DNA of 13,968 bases from Nitrososphaerota archaeon (GTDB lineage Archaea; Thermoproteota; Nitrososphaeria; Nitrososphaerales; Gagatemarchaeaceae), in NCBI GenBank assembly GCA_005877365.1, contig VBPP01000083.1, positions 1 through 13,968 on the forward strand, in the 5' to 3' direction. Below are positions 7,161 through 13,926 of the stretch, one piece after another. The notes under the pieces are model-generated. The model was not told the origin of the DNA. It did no database searches and worked only from the letters and a program-made list of their open reading frames with translations. The stretch's first letter is position 1. Each line of letters starts with the position of its first letter. The position numbers and the translations under genes are program-made.

Positions 7161-8066
7161 ATGGAAGGGAGGACTCTTGTCTATTATGGCGTTTCTGACT
7201 TGGTTTTGGTGTTCATACTATTCCCGATTCTTCTGATGGTAGTTGGAGGATTCATGCCAGAGACCGAGCTTAGGTCTAACCCTGGGGAGAGGTTGTGGTT
7301 CGTTCACGGACCTACAACAGCTTACTACCAGTACATCCTCCTTTCACCTTTCGGATTCGGGTTTCCCAGCAACGATCCATATGTTACGGAGGCCGGTTTT
7401 CCGTTTCTTTCCATTCTGAACGTTCAGTACTTCTTGCCGTCTCTTCTTAACAGCGTAGTAGTTGCTGCAGCGGTAGCGGTACTCAACCTCCTGCTAGCAT
7501 CACTCGCAGCATTTGCATTTACGAGGACTAATTTCAGGGGAAGAACCGGACTCTTCATATTTGTTCTAGTCAGCAGACTGTTGCCGCCGGTGGTCTTGGC
7601 AATACCGTACTTCATTCTCATTCAGTCACTCGGCCTTCTGAACAATCTGGGCGCTGTGATACTGATCGATACGGTCCTTACTCTTCCGTTCTCGATCTGG
7701 TACCTCGTCCTGTACCTCCGGACGATCCCGGTCGAGATGGAGGAAGCCTCCCTCGTCGACGGGGCGTCTCTGATGCAGACCTTCTGGCATATAACGCTTC
7801 GAATCTCCGGGTCGGGATTGTTGGCAATCACTCTGTTCTCGTTCCTCTTGTCGTACAACGAGTTTCTCTTTGCCCGCTTTCTGCTTGGAAGACCAGAATT
7901 TACGACGGTGCCCGTCTATGTCGGGAGTCTTGCAACGTCTCTGGTTGTATACTGGGCAATAATCCATGCCGTCTTGGCATTGACGATTCTACCGATGGCT
8001 GTCCTGGTCCTCTTTTTCAAGAAGTACATCAACATAACAGAGCTCGCGGGTGCAATCAAAAGGTAA
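7161..8066 (+). CDS. ABC transporter permease (MalG/UgpE-like)
   Basis: Second permease of the importer, about 301 residues, with six predicted membrane segments and a strong EAA loop 'EMEEASLVDGASLMQTFWHITLRIS'. The loop between membrane segments 1 and 2 seems longer than usual, with an aromatic, Gly-rich stretch around 'SPFGFGFPSNDPYVTEAGF'. ATG 7161 is preferred over GTG 7155, which directly follows the upstream TGA, because GGTGAG at 7146-7151 matches the 16S rRNA 3' end and is well spaced (9 nt) from ATG 7161. Translation is probably coupled to the upstream gene. Ends with TAA at 8064-8066. Confidence 0.88.
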   Translation: MEGRTLVYYGVSDLVLVFILFPILLMVVGGFMPETELRSNPGERLWFVHGPTTAYYQYILLSPFGFGFPSNDPYVTEAGFPFLSILNVQYFLPSLLNSVVVAAAVAVLNLLLASLAAFAFTRTNFRGRTGLFIFVLVSRLLPPVVLAIPYFILIQSLGLLNNLGAVILIDTVLTLPFSIWYLVLYLRTIPVEMEEASLVDGASLMQTFWHITLRISGSGLLAITLFSFLLSYNEFLFARFLLGRPEFTTVPVYVGSLATSLVVYWAIIHAVLALTILPMAVLVLFFKKYINITELAGAIKR

Positions 8067-8068
8067 TA

Positions 8069-9256
8069 ATGAGATTTTCGTTCGCAGCAGGGGAGCACAA
8101 GTTCAAGTGCGTGCAGTGTGGAAATTGCTGCTACCCCGGTGGCCTCTCTCTGACGCCCGCGGAAAGGAAAGAGATGTCTGGTTATCCGGAGGCGGTCGGA
8201 AAGCTGAGCGAGAACCTCAACCCCCCCTTCAGTCACATCCTCGTCTGCGAGGGAAGATGCCCGTTCCTGAATGACGACATGCTGTGCAACATCTACAACA
8301 GTAGGCCGGGTGTCTGTGTCTCCTTCCCACTGACCTTTACCTATTCTCCGCAGGGGGAACTCTGTGTGAATTTCATACGTTGTCCTGGGACGGACGTAGA
8401 GGATGGAGAGGCGGTTGACGAGAAGTTCGTCGAAAAGACGATGGTGGAGGTGGAGAAGAGGAACCCAGGTTATTTCGAGGAACTGAAAAGGCAAAGGGTT
8501 CAGGAACACCAACTCCTTTCTCCGTTCTATTCTCAGGCCGAGTTAACGGATTTCGACTCCAAACAGCGCTTCAAGGAAAGATTGGCACAACTGATGATCC
8601 TAACTGCTGTGGATGGGAGGCAGTTTAGGTCGAGTTGTCACGCATTCTTGAACTTGGCACGCCAGGGGATTGAGTCAGAAATCAGAGCCTTAGGGTTTGG
8701 TAGAGGGAATCGAAAGACCGTGCTCTTCGAGGAGGACATAGCACGAATCGAAGGCAGAGTCGAGAGGGAGATTGAGAATAATCACGAGGCCCTAAGCAAG
8801 GAGTACGAAATTCTCATAGACCAGAGGGAGAGGGAAGCACTGAGAACGGGCTCCTGCGAAATATACTGGGAGGGCGAGGTAAAGAAGGTGAAACTTGAGG
8901 AGCAGCTGGAAACTCGGAGTCTCACAGGCAAAAGAGTCGTGGTGAAAGCGTCGTCCGTCTATTTGAAGAGAGAGTTTTCAACTGCTGCCTTCAAGACTCT
9001 CGTAGAGCACTTGGCCGAGGCGTTGGTGCGCGTGGACCTCAGTGGGTTTCCTATGAGCACCCCGACCAGCGTCTTACTACAAGTCCTGGGGGATTATGTC
9101 AACAACCTAGAGATCGCCTGCTACATCTATTCGCAGGAAGGCAAGATCGTCCCGAAAGATGTAGCCACCAGTGTGGTCAATGATTACGATACGTTTTTCG
9201 TCTTGGGAGGCATTCACGCCGAAGGGACCGGTGCGGGGCTGCCTCAGCTCAGATGA
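8069..9256 (+). CDS. YkgJ-type Cys-cluster (CxxCxxCC) protein with long unknown C-terminus
   Basis: A 395-residue protein. Residues 1-100 match the YkgJ family (zinc/iron-chelating domain): 'CVQCGNCC' (C14, C17, C20, C21), then 'CPFL' (C64), C73, and 'IYNSRPGVC' (C83). The family is thought to bind a metal or iron-sulfur cluster; its biochemical role is not established. Residues from about 150 on match nothing I recognise: a helical, charged stretch ('EEDIARIEGRVEREIENNHE') and then a mixed alpha/beta end with few Cys. No membrane segment or signal peptide, so cytoplasmic. ATG 8069 is 2 nt after the permease stop with AGGTAA just before it, so it is almost certainly cotranscribed with the transporter. 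Such a partner is unusual for a CUT1 importer; a redox or modification step on the imported compound is one guess. Confidence 0.75.
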   Translation: MRFSFAAGEHKFKCVQCGNCCYPGGLSLTPAERKEMSGYPEAVGKLSENLNPPFSHILVCEGRCPFLNDDMLCNIYNSRPGVCVSFPLTFTYSPQGELCVNFIRCPGTDVEDGEAVDEKFVEKTMVEVEKRNPGYFEELKRQRVQEHQLLSPFYSQAELTDFDSKQRFKERLAQLMILTAVDGRQFRSSCHAFLNLARQGIESEIRALGFGRGNRKTVLFEEDIARIEGRVEREIENNHEALSKEYEILIDQREREALRTGSCEIYWEGEVKKVKLEEQLETRSLTGKRVVVKASSVYLKREFSTAAFKTLVEHLAEALVRVDLSGFPMSTPTSVLLQVLGDYVNNLEIACYIYSQEGKIVPKDVATSVVNDYDTFFVLGGIHAEGTGAGLPQLR

Positions 9257-9282
9257 AAAAGCCTCCGCGGATCATCCCTCGG
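9256..9282 (-). terminator. Possible terminator of the ABC ATPase gene
   Basis: On the minus strand, 18 nt past the ATPase stop, an imperfect inverted repeat (9265-9282, arms around CCGCGGAT / ATCCCTCGG) is followed by TTTTT (9256-9260) within GGCTTTTTC. Archaeal termination mainly needs the T-run, so this is plausible. It overlaps the stop codon of the convergent YkgJ-type gene. Confidence 0.4.
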
Positions 9283-9299
9283 AAGAGCTGGGGCGCAAT

Positions 9300-10391
9300 C
9301 TAGACTAAAGCTTCTTCCGTCTTCACATCAAATAAGTGTAATTGAGATTGGTCAAAACCAACCCAGACTTTCGCTCCCGCTCTCGCTTCAATTGCGTTGG
9401 AAGCTACGCACTTCAGAAGGCTTTGGTTCGCTTTCAGATCCAGCATGACATTGGCCCCAAGGTGTTCCACTAGATACAGGTCTGCCTGAAAGACAGATTC
9501 GTCGGACCTTGCTTCAGAGATCGCGAGGTCCTCCGCCCTTAGGCCTACGAGTACCTCTTTTTCATTTAGGTTCTTCACGTTTTTCGCCAGACCCTCCGAC
9601 AGCTCAAAGTTGAAGCAATCCGAGCTGACCCGGACCAACTCCCTATCCACGGTCAATCTGGCCCTAATCAGGTTCATCGGCGGATTTCCAATGAAACCGG
9701 CTACGAATACCGTGTTTGGTCTACCATAGATCTCAGTTGGCGGAGCATACTGCAAGAGCTTCCCGTTGTTCATGACAGCAACTCTGTCGGCAAGTGCCAT
9801 CGCTTCTGCCTGGTCATGTGTTACGTAGACGGTGGTTACTCTGAGCTCTCGCTGAAGTCTCTTTAGTTCAGCCCTCGTGAACAACCTCAGCTTAGCGTCA
9901 AGATTGCTCAGGGGCTCGTCAAGAAGGAAGACCTTGGGTCTCCTGACGATAGCCCGTCCAAGAGCTACCCTCTGCTGCTCGCCTCCGCTCAATTGCCTGG
10001 GCTTTCTTCCTAAGAGGTGAGAAAGCCCAAGCAGTTCACCTATCTCTTTCACTCTTCTTTCAATCTCATCCTTTGCAGTCTTTTTCATCTTGAGGGGATA
10101 CGCTATGTTCTCGGCTACCGTCATATGCGGGTAGAGGGCGTAGTTCTGGAAGACCATCGCGATGTCTCTCTCTCTTGGCGGGAGACCGCTCACACTGTCG
10201 TTGTCTATCATGATCTCCCCCTCATCGGGAACCTCCAAGCCCGCGACGCAACGCAGGGTCGTCGTTTTGCCGCAGCCAGAGGGACCAAGGATGACGACAA
10301 ACTCGCCGCTTGAAACGTCGAGGGAGAGACCATCGACGGCGGCCGCCCCGTCGAATTTCTTGACGAGGTTGACCAGGCGTAGCTCACTCAT
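9300..10391 (-). CDS. ABC transporter ATP-binding protein (MalK/UgpC-like)
   Basis: Energy-coupling subunit of a CUT1 importer, 363 residues. Motifs in order: Walker A 'GPSGCGKTT' (36-44), Q-loop 'VFQNYALYPHMTV' (Q82), signature 'LSGGEQQ' (134-140), Walker B 'VFLLDEP' with 'SNLD' D-loop, and switch His H192 in 'VTHDQAEAM'. After about residue 235 comes the C-terminal OB-fold (TOBE/MalK) region, with 'GLRAEDL' as its recognisable piece and an end 'VWVGFDQSQLHLFD'. It lies on the opposite strand from the permease operon and converges with it, so it probably serves that transporter but is expressed from its own promoter. MalK-type ATPases can also serve several importers in one cell. ATG 10391 has a TATA-like box about 29 nt upstream. 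Ends in TAG. Confidence 0.93.
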   Translation of the reverse strand: MSELRLVNLVKKFDGAAAVDGLSLDVSSGEFVVILGPSGCGKTTTLRCVAGLEVPDEGEIMIDNDSVSGLPPRERDIAMVFQNYALYPHMTVAENIAYPLKMKKTAKDEIERRVKEIGELLGLSHLLGRKPRQLSGGEQQRVALGRAIVRRPKVFLLDEPLSNLDAKLRLFTRAELKRLQRELRVTTVYVTHDQAEAMALADRVAVMNNGKLLQYAPPTEIYGRPNTVFVAGFIGNPPMNLIRARLTVDRELVRVSSDCFNFELSEGLAKNVKNLNEKEVLVGLRAEDLAISEARSDESVFQADLYLVEHLGANVMLDLKANQSLLKCVASNAIEARAGAKVWVGFDQSQLHLFDVKTEEALV

Positions 10392-10416
10392 TTTGCTCGC
10401 TTATGTCGGATTTGGT

Positions 10417-10424
10417 CTTAAAAA
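10417..10424 (-). promoter_or_regulatory. TATA-like box of the ABC ATPase gene
   Basis: The minus strand reads TTTTTAAG inside AAAAATTTTTAAG, centred about 29 nt before ATG 10391. The T-run may also help end transcripts from the upstream amidase gene, whose stop is at 10464. Between them lies a perfect 10-nt palindrome AGCGGCCGCT (10452-10461). Confidence 0.45.
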
Positions 10425-10463
10425 TTTTTGCAATGTCCAGTCGGCGACGGAAGCGGCCGCTAC

Positions 10464-11402
10464 CTACTTTGACGCTCGTTGGACAAGATTCTTCTTCTCA
10501 ATCCCAGCGGCGGCTGTCCACAGATTGCCTATGATTATCCTTCCCGTCTGTCCGCAAAACGTGAACGCCTCATACCTACTCATGCGATATCTCTCCTCGA
10601 TCCAGAGCGAAAGCTGAAGATAGGCTTCCACGATCGCTTCCTTCAGTGTCCGACCCGCGCTGGCCGCACAGACGGAGATGATCTCTTCCTCTGTCTCAAC
10701 CCTAGGCCAATTTATCTTAGCCCCCTTGTTCAGGTCGATCTTGACTTCGACCGTGGCGGACATCTCCATGCCGGTTCCTGTTATCTCGCCGTCTGACTGC
10801 GCTGCGTGCGGATCACCCAAATAGAGAAGCGCGCCCCGATGATAGACTGGTAAGGAAACCTTGCTCTCGGGCCCGATTTCGCGCAGGTCCATGTTTCCTC
10901 CATGCGGACCCGGCGGAGCGGTCGAAGACGTCGACTCATATTCCGGATGGGGTGCCACTCCGATAACGCCCAGCATGGGTCTAAAGGGAATTCTCAAGCC
11001 GTTTGTCAGGTTGATCTCTTTTCCTTCGACCCTGCCCACGACAACTTTCCCTCGCAGTGACCCAGAGGAGAACTTGACGATTGAGGTTCCGGCAACGTAC
11101 TGCTCGTTGAAGTCGGAGAAATAGGCCGCGGCTACCCCCTCAAGTGAATCTATTCTGGCGATGCTCACCGAGATGGAATCACCCGCTTCGGCGCCGTCCA
11201 CATAAACAGGTCCAACGACGGGGTTCCCAAACGGTATCTTCGTTTTGTCCCGTACGTCCGTCTCCCTTCTTACCTGACCGGAAGACGCGTCCTGAATTTC
11301 CGCTGTCAATGATTCCCCGGGTTTGACGCGGATCACCGGTTCTAAGATGGGGTCGAGGCGATACCTCAATCCGATCCCCTTGTAGGAGATTCTATTGGGC
11401 AT
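10464..11402 (-). CDS. Acetamidase/formamidase family protein (FmdA/AmdA)
   Basis: A 312-residue amide hydrolase of the FmdA/AmdA family, which splits formamide, acetamide or related short amides to ammonia and the acid; the exact substrate cannot be told here. Family signatures: 'ETDVRDKTKIPFGNPVVGPVYV' near the N-terminus, 'GVIGVAPHPEY' followed by 'PPGPHGGNMDL', then 'LPVYHRGALLYLGDPHAAQSDGEITGTGMEMSATVEV' (read in parts), and a C-terminal helical part with 'AYLQLS'. The conserved His and Asp of the metal-binding core are present. Length is normal and there is no signal peptide, so cytoplasmic. Divergent from the M20 gene with 56 nt between the starts and upstream of the ABC ATPase gene on the same strand. 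It probably releases ammonia from an imported amide. Ends in TAG. Confidence 0.88.
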   Translation of the reverse strand: MPNRISYKGIGLRYRLDPILEPVIRVKPGESLTAEIQDASSGQVRRETDVRDKTKIPFGNPVVGPVYVDGAEAGDSISVSIARIDSLEGVAAAYFSDFNEQYVAGTSIVKFSSGSLRGKVVVGRVEGKEINLTNGLRIPFRPMLGVIGVAPHPEYESTSSTAPPGPHGGNMDLREIGPESKVSLPVYHRGALLYLGDPHAAQSDGEITGTGMEMSATVEVKIDLNKGAKINWPRVETEEEIISVCAASAGRTLKEAIVEAYLQLSLWIEERYRMSRYEAFTFCGQTGRIIIGNLWTAAAGIEKKNLVQRASK

Positions 11403-11422
11403 GGGCGGCTCTCGCCACGTAC

Positions 11423-11431
11423 CATATTTAA
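11423..11431. promoter_or_regulatory. Shared divergent TATA-like element
   Basis: CATATTTAA on the plus strand reads TTAAATATG on the minus strand. Its centre is about 25 nt before the amidase ATG (11402, minus) and about 32 nt before the M20 ATG (11459, plus). It is the only clear TATA-like element in the 56-nt gap at the right distance, so one box may serve both genes. Confidence 0.45.
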
Positions 11432-11458
11432 CACTGCCATGCGTACAGTTAGTCTTAA

Positions 11459-12823
11459 ATGAAGTCGAGGACCTTTTATCCTAGTTTGACTAAGAAGCCC
11501 GAAGAAAAAGATCGGAAGATACTAAGGCGTATTGAGGAGAACGCAGGCGATGAATTCGCTTTTCTCCGAGACCTGATCAAGGTTCCTAGTCTTCCCGGAA
11601 CGAGAGCCGAGGGTCAAGCGCAGAGGGTCGTACGGAACAAACTTCAACAGATAGCGGGCATCACGATAGATGAATGGGAACCCGACCTCCGCGCGATAAA
11701 CAGGTACAGGTATCATCCGATCAGGGAGCGAACTGACGGATGGAACTATGAAGGAAGACCGGTAGTTGTTGGTATGATGGATGGCTCGAGTGAGCGCTCC
11801 CTAATACTGAATGCCCATATCGACGTCGTCAGCCCTGAGCCACTCTCCGCGTGGACTACGAGTCCGTGGGATGCGGGCACCAGTGGCGGGAAGATGTTCG
11901 GAAGAGGAGCAAACGACTCCAAGGGCGGATTGGCATCGATAATTTACGCAGTGAAGAGCCTCGTGGAGTGTGGCCTCAGACCCAAAGGGAGAGTGATAAT
12001 CGAAAGCGTTCCAGAAGAGGAGTTTGGAGGAGGCGGCACTATCGCAACCCTTCTTAAGGGCTATACGGCTTCCGCTGCACTCGTCGCAGAGCCGTCGGGC
12101 GTGGGGAACCTGTGCCTAGGTTCGGGCGGCTCAAGATTCTTCAAGATTCGGTTGCTTGGACGGTCCGAGGCCCCACAAGCCTATCGCAGAGGGGTCGACG
12201 CGATTGAAATGGGTTACAGAATATACGCGGCACTTGTTAAGTTCAATTTGGGCAGGGGGAGGAGGCTGCGTGGCAAGCACCCATCCTTTGAACGGAAGGG
12301 CGAAGGAGTCATGTTCGGTGACGGAAGGCCCACCAATCTGGTCGTCGGGAGGTTTAGTGCCGGAGATTTTCCTGCAAAGGTCCCAGGCTGGGCAACGATG
12401 GAAGGAAGAATAGGTTTTCCTGTAGGAGAGAGCGGTGATGAAATTCGCAAGGAACTGACTGATGCTGTCCTGGAGGCAGCGGCGGGGCTCCCATGGCTCT
12501 CCGCCCATCCGCCCACTGTAGAGTGGTTCAACGCCCAGAGAGAGCCTTACGAGCTGTCACCGAGTGAGCCGTTTATCCAAACTGTTCGTTCCTGCATACA
12601 CAGGACGCTTGGACGGCCACCGACAACATTCTCCACGCCATCATCCTGCGACGCCGTTTTCTTCGCGAATAGAGTTGGGAAATTCGGAGGAGTTCCGGTC
12701 GCAGTGTACGGTCCTGGCGGAGGCAACGCTCATGGGCCAGATGAATTCGTCTACCTGAGCGAGATAATCCAAACGACAGAGGCCATCGCCCTCACGCTAA
12801 AAGACTGGTGTGGGTTCAACTGA
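11459..12823 (+). CDS. M20 family metallopeptidase / deacylase (ArgE/DapE-like)
   Basis: A 454-residue two-zinc hydrolase of the M20 family, which removes acyl or amino-acid groups from amide-linked substrates. Expected ligands are all visible: H120 and D122 in 'NAHIDVV', bridging D153 in 'GRGANDSKGG', catalytic E186 and ligand E187 in 'PEEEFGGGGT', E211 in 'AEPSG', and H425 in 'GPGGGNAHGPDEF'. The lid/dimerisation domain spans about 225-335. There the conserved His normally found in 'G..aH' is not present: the sequence reads 'GRSEAPQAYRRGVDAIE', with Ala 238 or Pro 239 at that place. No signal peptide. ATG 11459 has the shared TATA-like element upstream. Together with the M19 and amidase genes it suggests breakdown of an N-acyl or peptide-like compound. 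The true substrate (acetylornithine, succinyl-DAP, dipeptide or other) is not decidable. Confidence 0.87.
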   Translation: MKSRTFYPSLTKKPEEKDRKILRRIEENAGDEFAFLRDLIKVPSLPGTRAEGQAQRVVRNKLQQIAGITIDEWEPDLRAINRYRYHPIRERTDGWNYEGRPVVVGMMDGSSERSLILNAHIDVVSPEPLSAWTTSPWDAGTSGGKMFGRGANDSKGGLASIIYAVKSLVECGLRPKGRVIIESVPEEEFGGGGTIATLLKGYTASAALVAEPSGVGNLCLGSGGSRFFKIRLLGRSEAPQAYRRGVDAIEMGYRIYAALVKFNLGRGRRLRGKHPSFERKGEGVMFGDGRPTNLVVGRFSAGDFPAKVPGWATMEGRIGFPVGESGDEIRKELTDAVLEAAAGLPWLSAHPPTVEWFNAQREPYELSPSEPFIQTVRSCIHRTLGRPPTTFSTPSSCDAVFFANRVGKFGGVPVAVYGPGGGNAHGPDEFVYLSEIIQTTEAIALTLKDWCGFN

Positions 12824-13217
12824 TTCTATTCGTGAAACGAGGGTTACGTGGTGTCATCGACCTCGCTCTGAACTATGGTGAACAGGCACGAGGCGAACAG
12901 GTTCATCTCACAGATTCTGATGCTCCACACCGCGCAGGCAGTGGTGCAACCGAATATTAGAAGAGGGCCGGCTCTGGAAATCCCCTGGGGCTCGTTCGCT
13001 AGCCACGTTTTTGAGGCGCAGGTAATCCTTTGATCATTCCCTTCTTCGAAAGGGATCTCATCTTCGCGTCTTCGGATCGAGATATTAGTTGAAAATAGTA
13101 TTTAACCGCCCATGTTCGTAGAGAGACCTCTAGGTAACTCTGGAAACCCCTGCCTGGTTGGTCACCAATGCGAGGCCGACCTTGGGACTTAAATCCCCAA
13201 TTCAAATAATGTGATGC
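12824..13217. other. 394-nt region without a convincing gene
   Basis: A 52-codon plus-strand frame runs from ATG 12875 to TGA 13031-13033. It has no TATA-like box and no family resemblance, so I do not call it. A 6-bp hairpin TCCCTT / AAGGGA lies at 13038-13055. An AT-rich block (13081-13105) contains TATTTAA at 13099-13105, which could be a promoter in either direction, but no good reading frame follows on either side. A small unannotated RNA starting near 13128 (+) or 13077 (-) is possible. No tRNA fold is seen. Confidence 0.4.
13188..13195 (+). promoter_or_regulatory. TATA-like box of the zinc-ribbon gene
   Basis: CTTAAATC, centred about 27 nt before TTG 13218, which puts the transcription start on the TTG itself. 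A second AT-rich stretch (TTCAAATAAT, 13201-13210) is too close to serve as the TATA box. Confidence 0.5.
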
Positions 13218-13433
13218 TTGGTCCGCGGCTTTTGTACCAAATGCGGAAGGGAGGTCGGAGGCTGGTTCAAGGCCCCCGCCTGGCAGTGCCCGAGATGCAA
13301 AGGACTATACTGTGAGGGGTGCCCGAAGCGCAAGGTCGGAAGGTGGTTCAAGAAACCGGTATGCCCCGAGTGCCGAATCGAGCTAACGGAGGTCTCACAC
13401 GTTCCGCGTATCGAATACCAGAATCGGTTCTGA
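13218..13433 (+). CDS. Small protein with two tandem, duplicated zinc ribbons
   Basis: A 71-residue protein with eight Cys in four pairs: C6/C9, C24/C27, C32/C35, C49/C52. The two halves are clearly related. Each has C-x2-C, then 'VGGWFK.P' or 'VGRWFKKP', then 'CPRC' or 'CPEC'. The DNA is also alike: 13251-13276 and 13332-13357 agree at about 20 of 26 positions, offset by 27 codons. So the gene arose by internal duplication of a four-Cys zinc ribbon. The C-terminal 19 residues are free of Cys. Role unknown; such small ribbons often bind nucleic acid or proteins. TTG 13218 is the only start: TGA lies in frame at 13212, and a TATA-like box is 27 nt upstream, suggesting a leaderless TTG. No membrane segment. 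Confidence 0.72.
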   Translation: MVRGFCTKCGREVGGWFKAPAWQCPRCKGLYCEGCPKRKVGRWFKKPVCPECRIELTEVSHVPRIEYQNRF

Positions 13434-13524
13434 GAGGGAGGGGTGCTATTAGCCCGGGCTGAGTCAAGTCCGGTCGATGGATTGCCGCTAGAAAGACGCT
13501 CCCTGATTCTTATCGCACCCGCAC

Positions 13525-13902
13525 TTGCCTGTCGTTCGGCCCTCGGCGGAGAGAAACAAGCCACCCGTACTGTACCTCCTCATACGCGGAGATGGTTTGA
13601 TATCTGTGAAAATCGATGCACGACCAAGAACGCTCGAGGACGAAGAATTTCGAAGGCAGTTGAGGAGGGTCCTGAAGAAGCCGATGAGGTGGTATCTCGA
13701 GAGAGCCGACAGAGCCGTCAGGGCCATCAGGGGACCAATGCGTGGTAGACAAAAAACTGTGCGACTTCGCAAAGGTTGGCAGCGTATTCGAGGCGGCTTC
13801 TCAAGTCCTGGGAGAGAGACCTGGAGTCCTTTCCAGAAAATGAGGCAGCTGAAAGACGTAATCGACTTGAAAGCGAAGATGCGTCTTACCGCTCAGCGTT
13901 GA
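13525..13902 (+). CDS. Doubtful hypothetical protein
   Basis: A 125-codon frame from TTG 13525 to TGA 13900-13902. I do not recognise it. The first ~70 codons look coding, with many codons starting in G or A and a plausible 'LYLLIRGDGLISVKIDARPRTLEDEEF' segment (read in parts) followed by a basic helix. From about 13740 on the frame becomes very Arg-rich and less coding-like. In that stretch the frame starting at GTG 13742 ('VVDKKLCDFAKVGSVFEAA') looks better until its TGA, and the third frame is open from 13749 to the right edge. No TATA-like box or Shine-Dalgarno supports TTG 13525. It may be a real basic protein, a frameshifted gene or a remnant. Confidence 0.3.
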   Translation: MPVVRPSAERNKPPVLYLLIRGDGLISVKIDARPRTLEDEEFRRQLRRVLKKPMRWYLERADRAVRAIRGPMRGRQKTVRLRKGWQRIRGGFSSPGRETWSPFQKMRQLKDVIDLKAKMRLTAQR

Positions 13903-13926
13903 TAAGTAGCATCAGTCGCTCTCAAG

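Noticed and set aside
10452..10461. AGCGGCCGCT palindrome as a regulatory site or terminator
   Set aside because: A perfect palindrome with no loop and no adjacent T-run; in GC-rich DNA a 10-nt palindrome can be chance.
12875..13033. 52-codon plus-strand frame
   Set aside because: No promoter or Shine-Dalgarno, no recognisable family and weak codon pattern.
13180..13202. TTGGGACTTAAATCCCCAA as a tRNA T-arm or RNA gene piece
   Set aside because: The stem and loop sizes do not fit a T-arm, no other arms are found, and the sequence is better explained as the TATA-like box of the zinc-ribbon gene.
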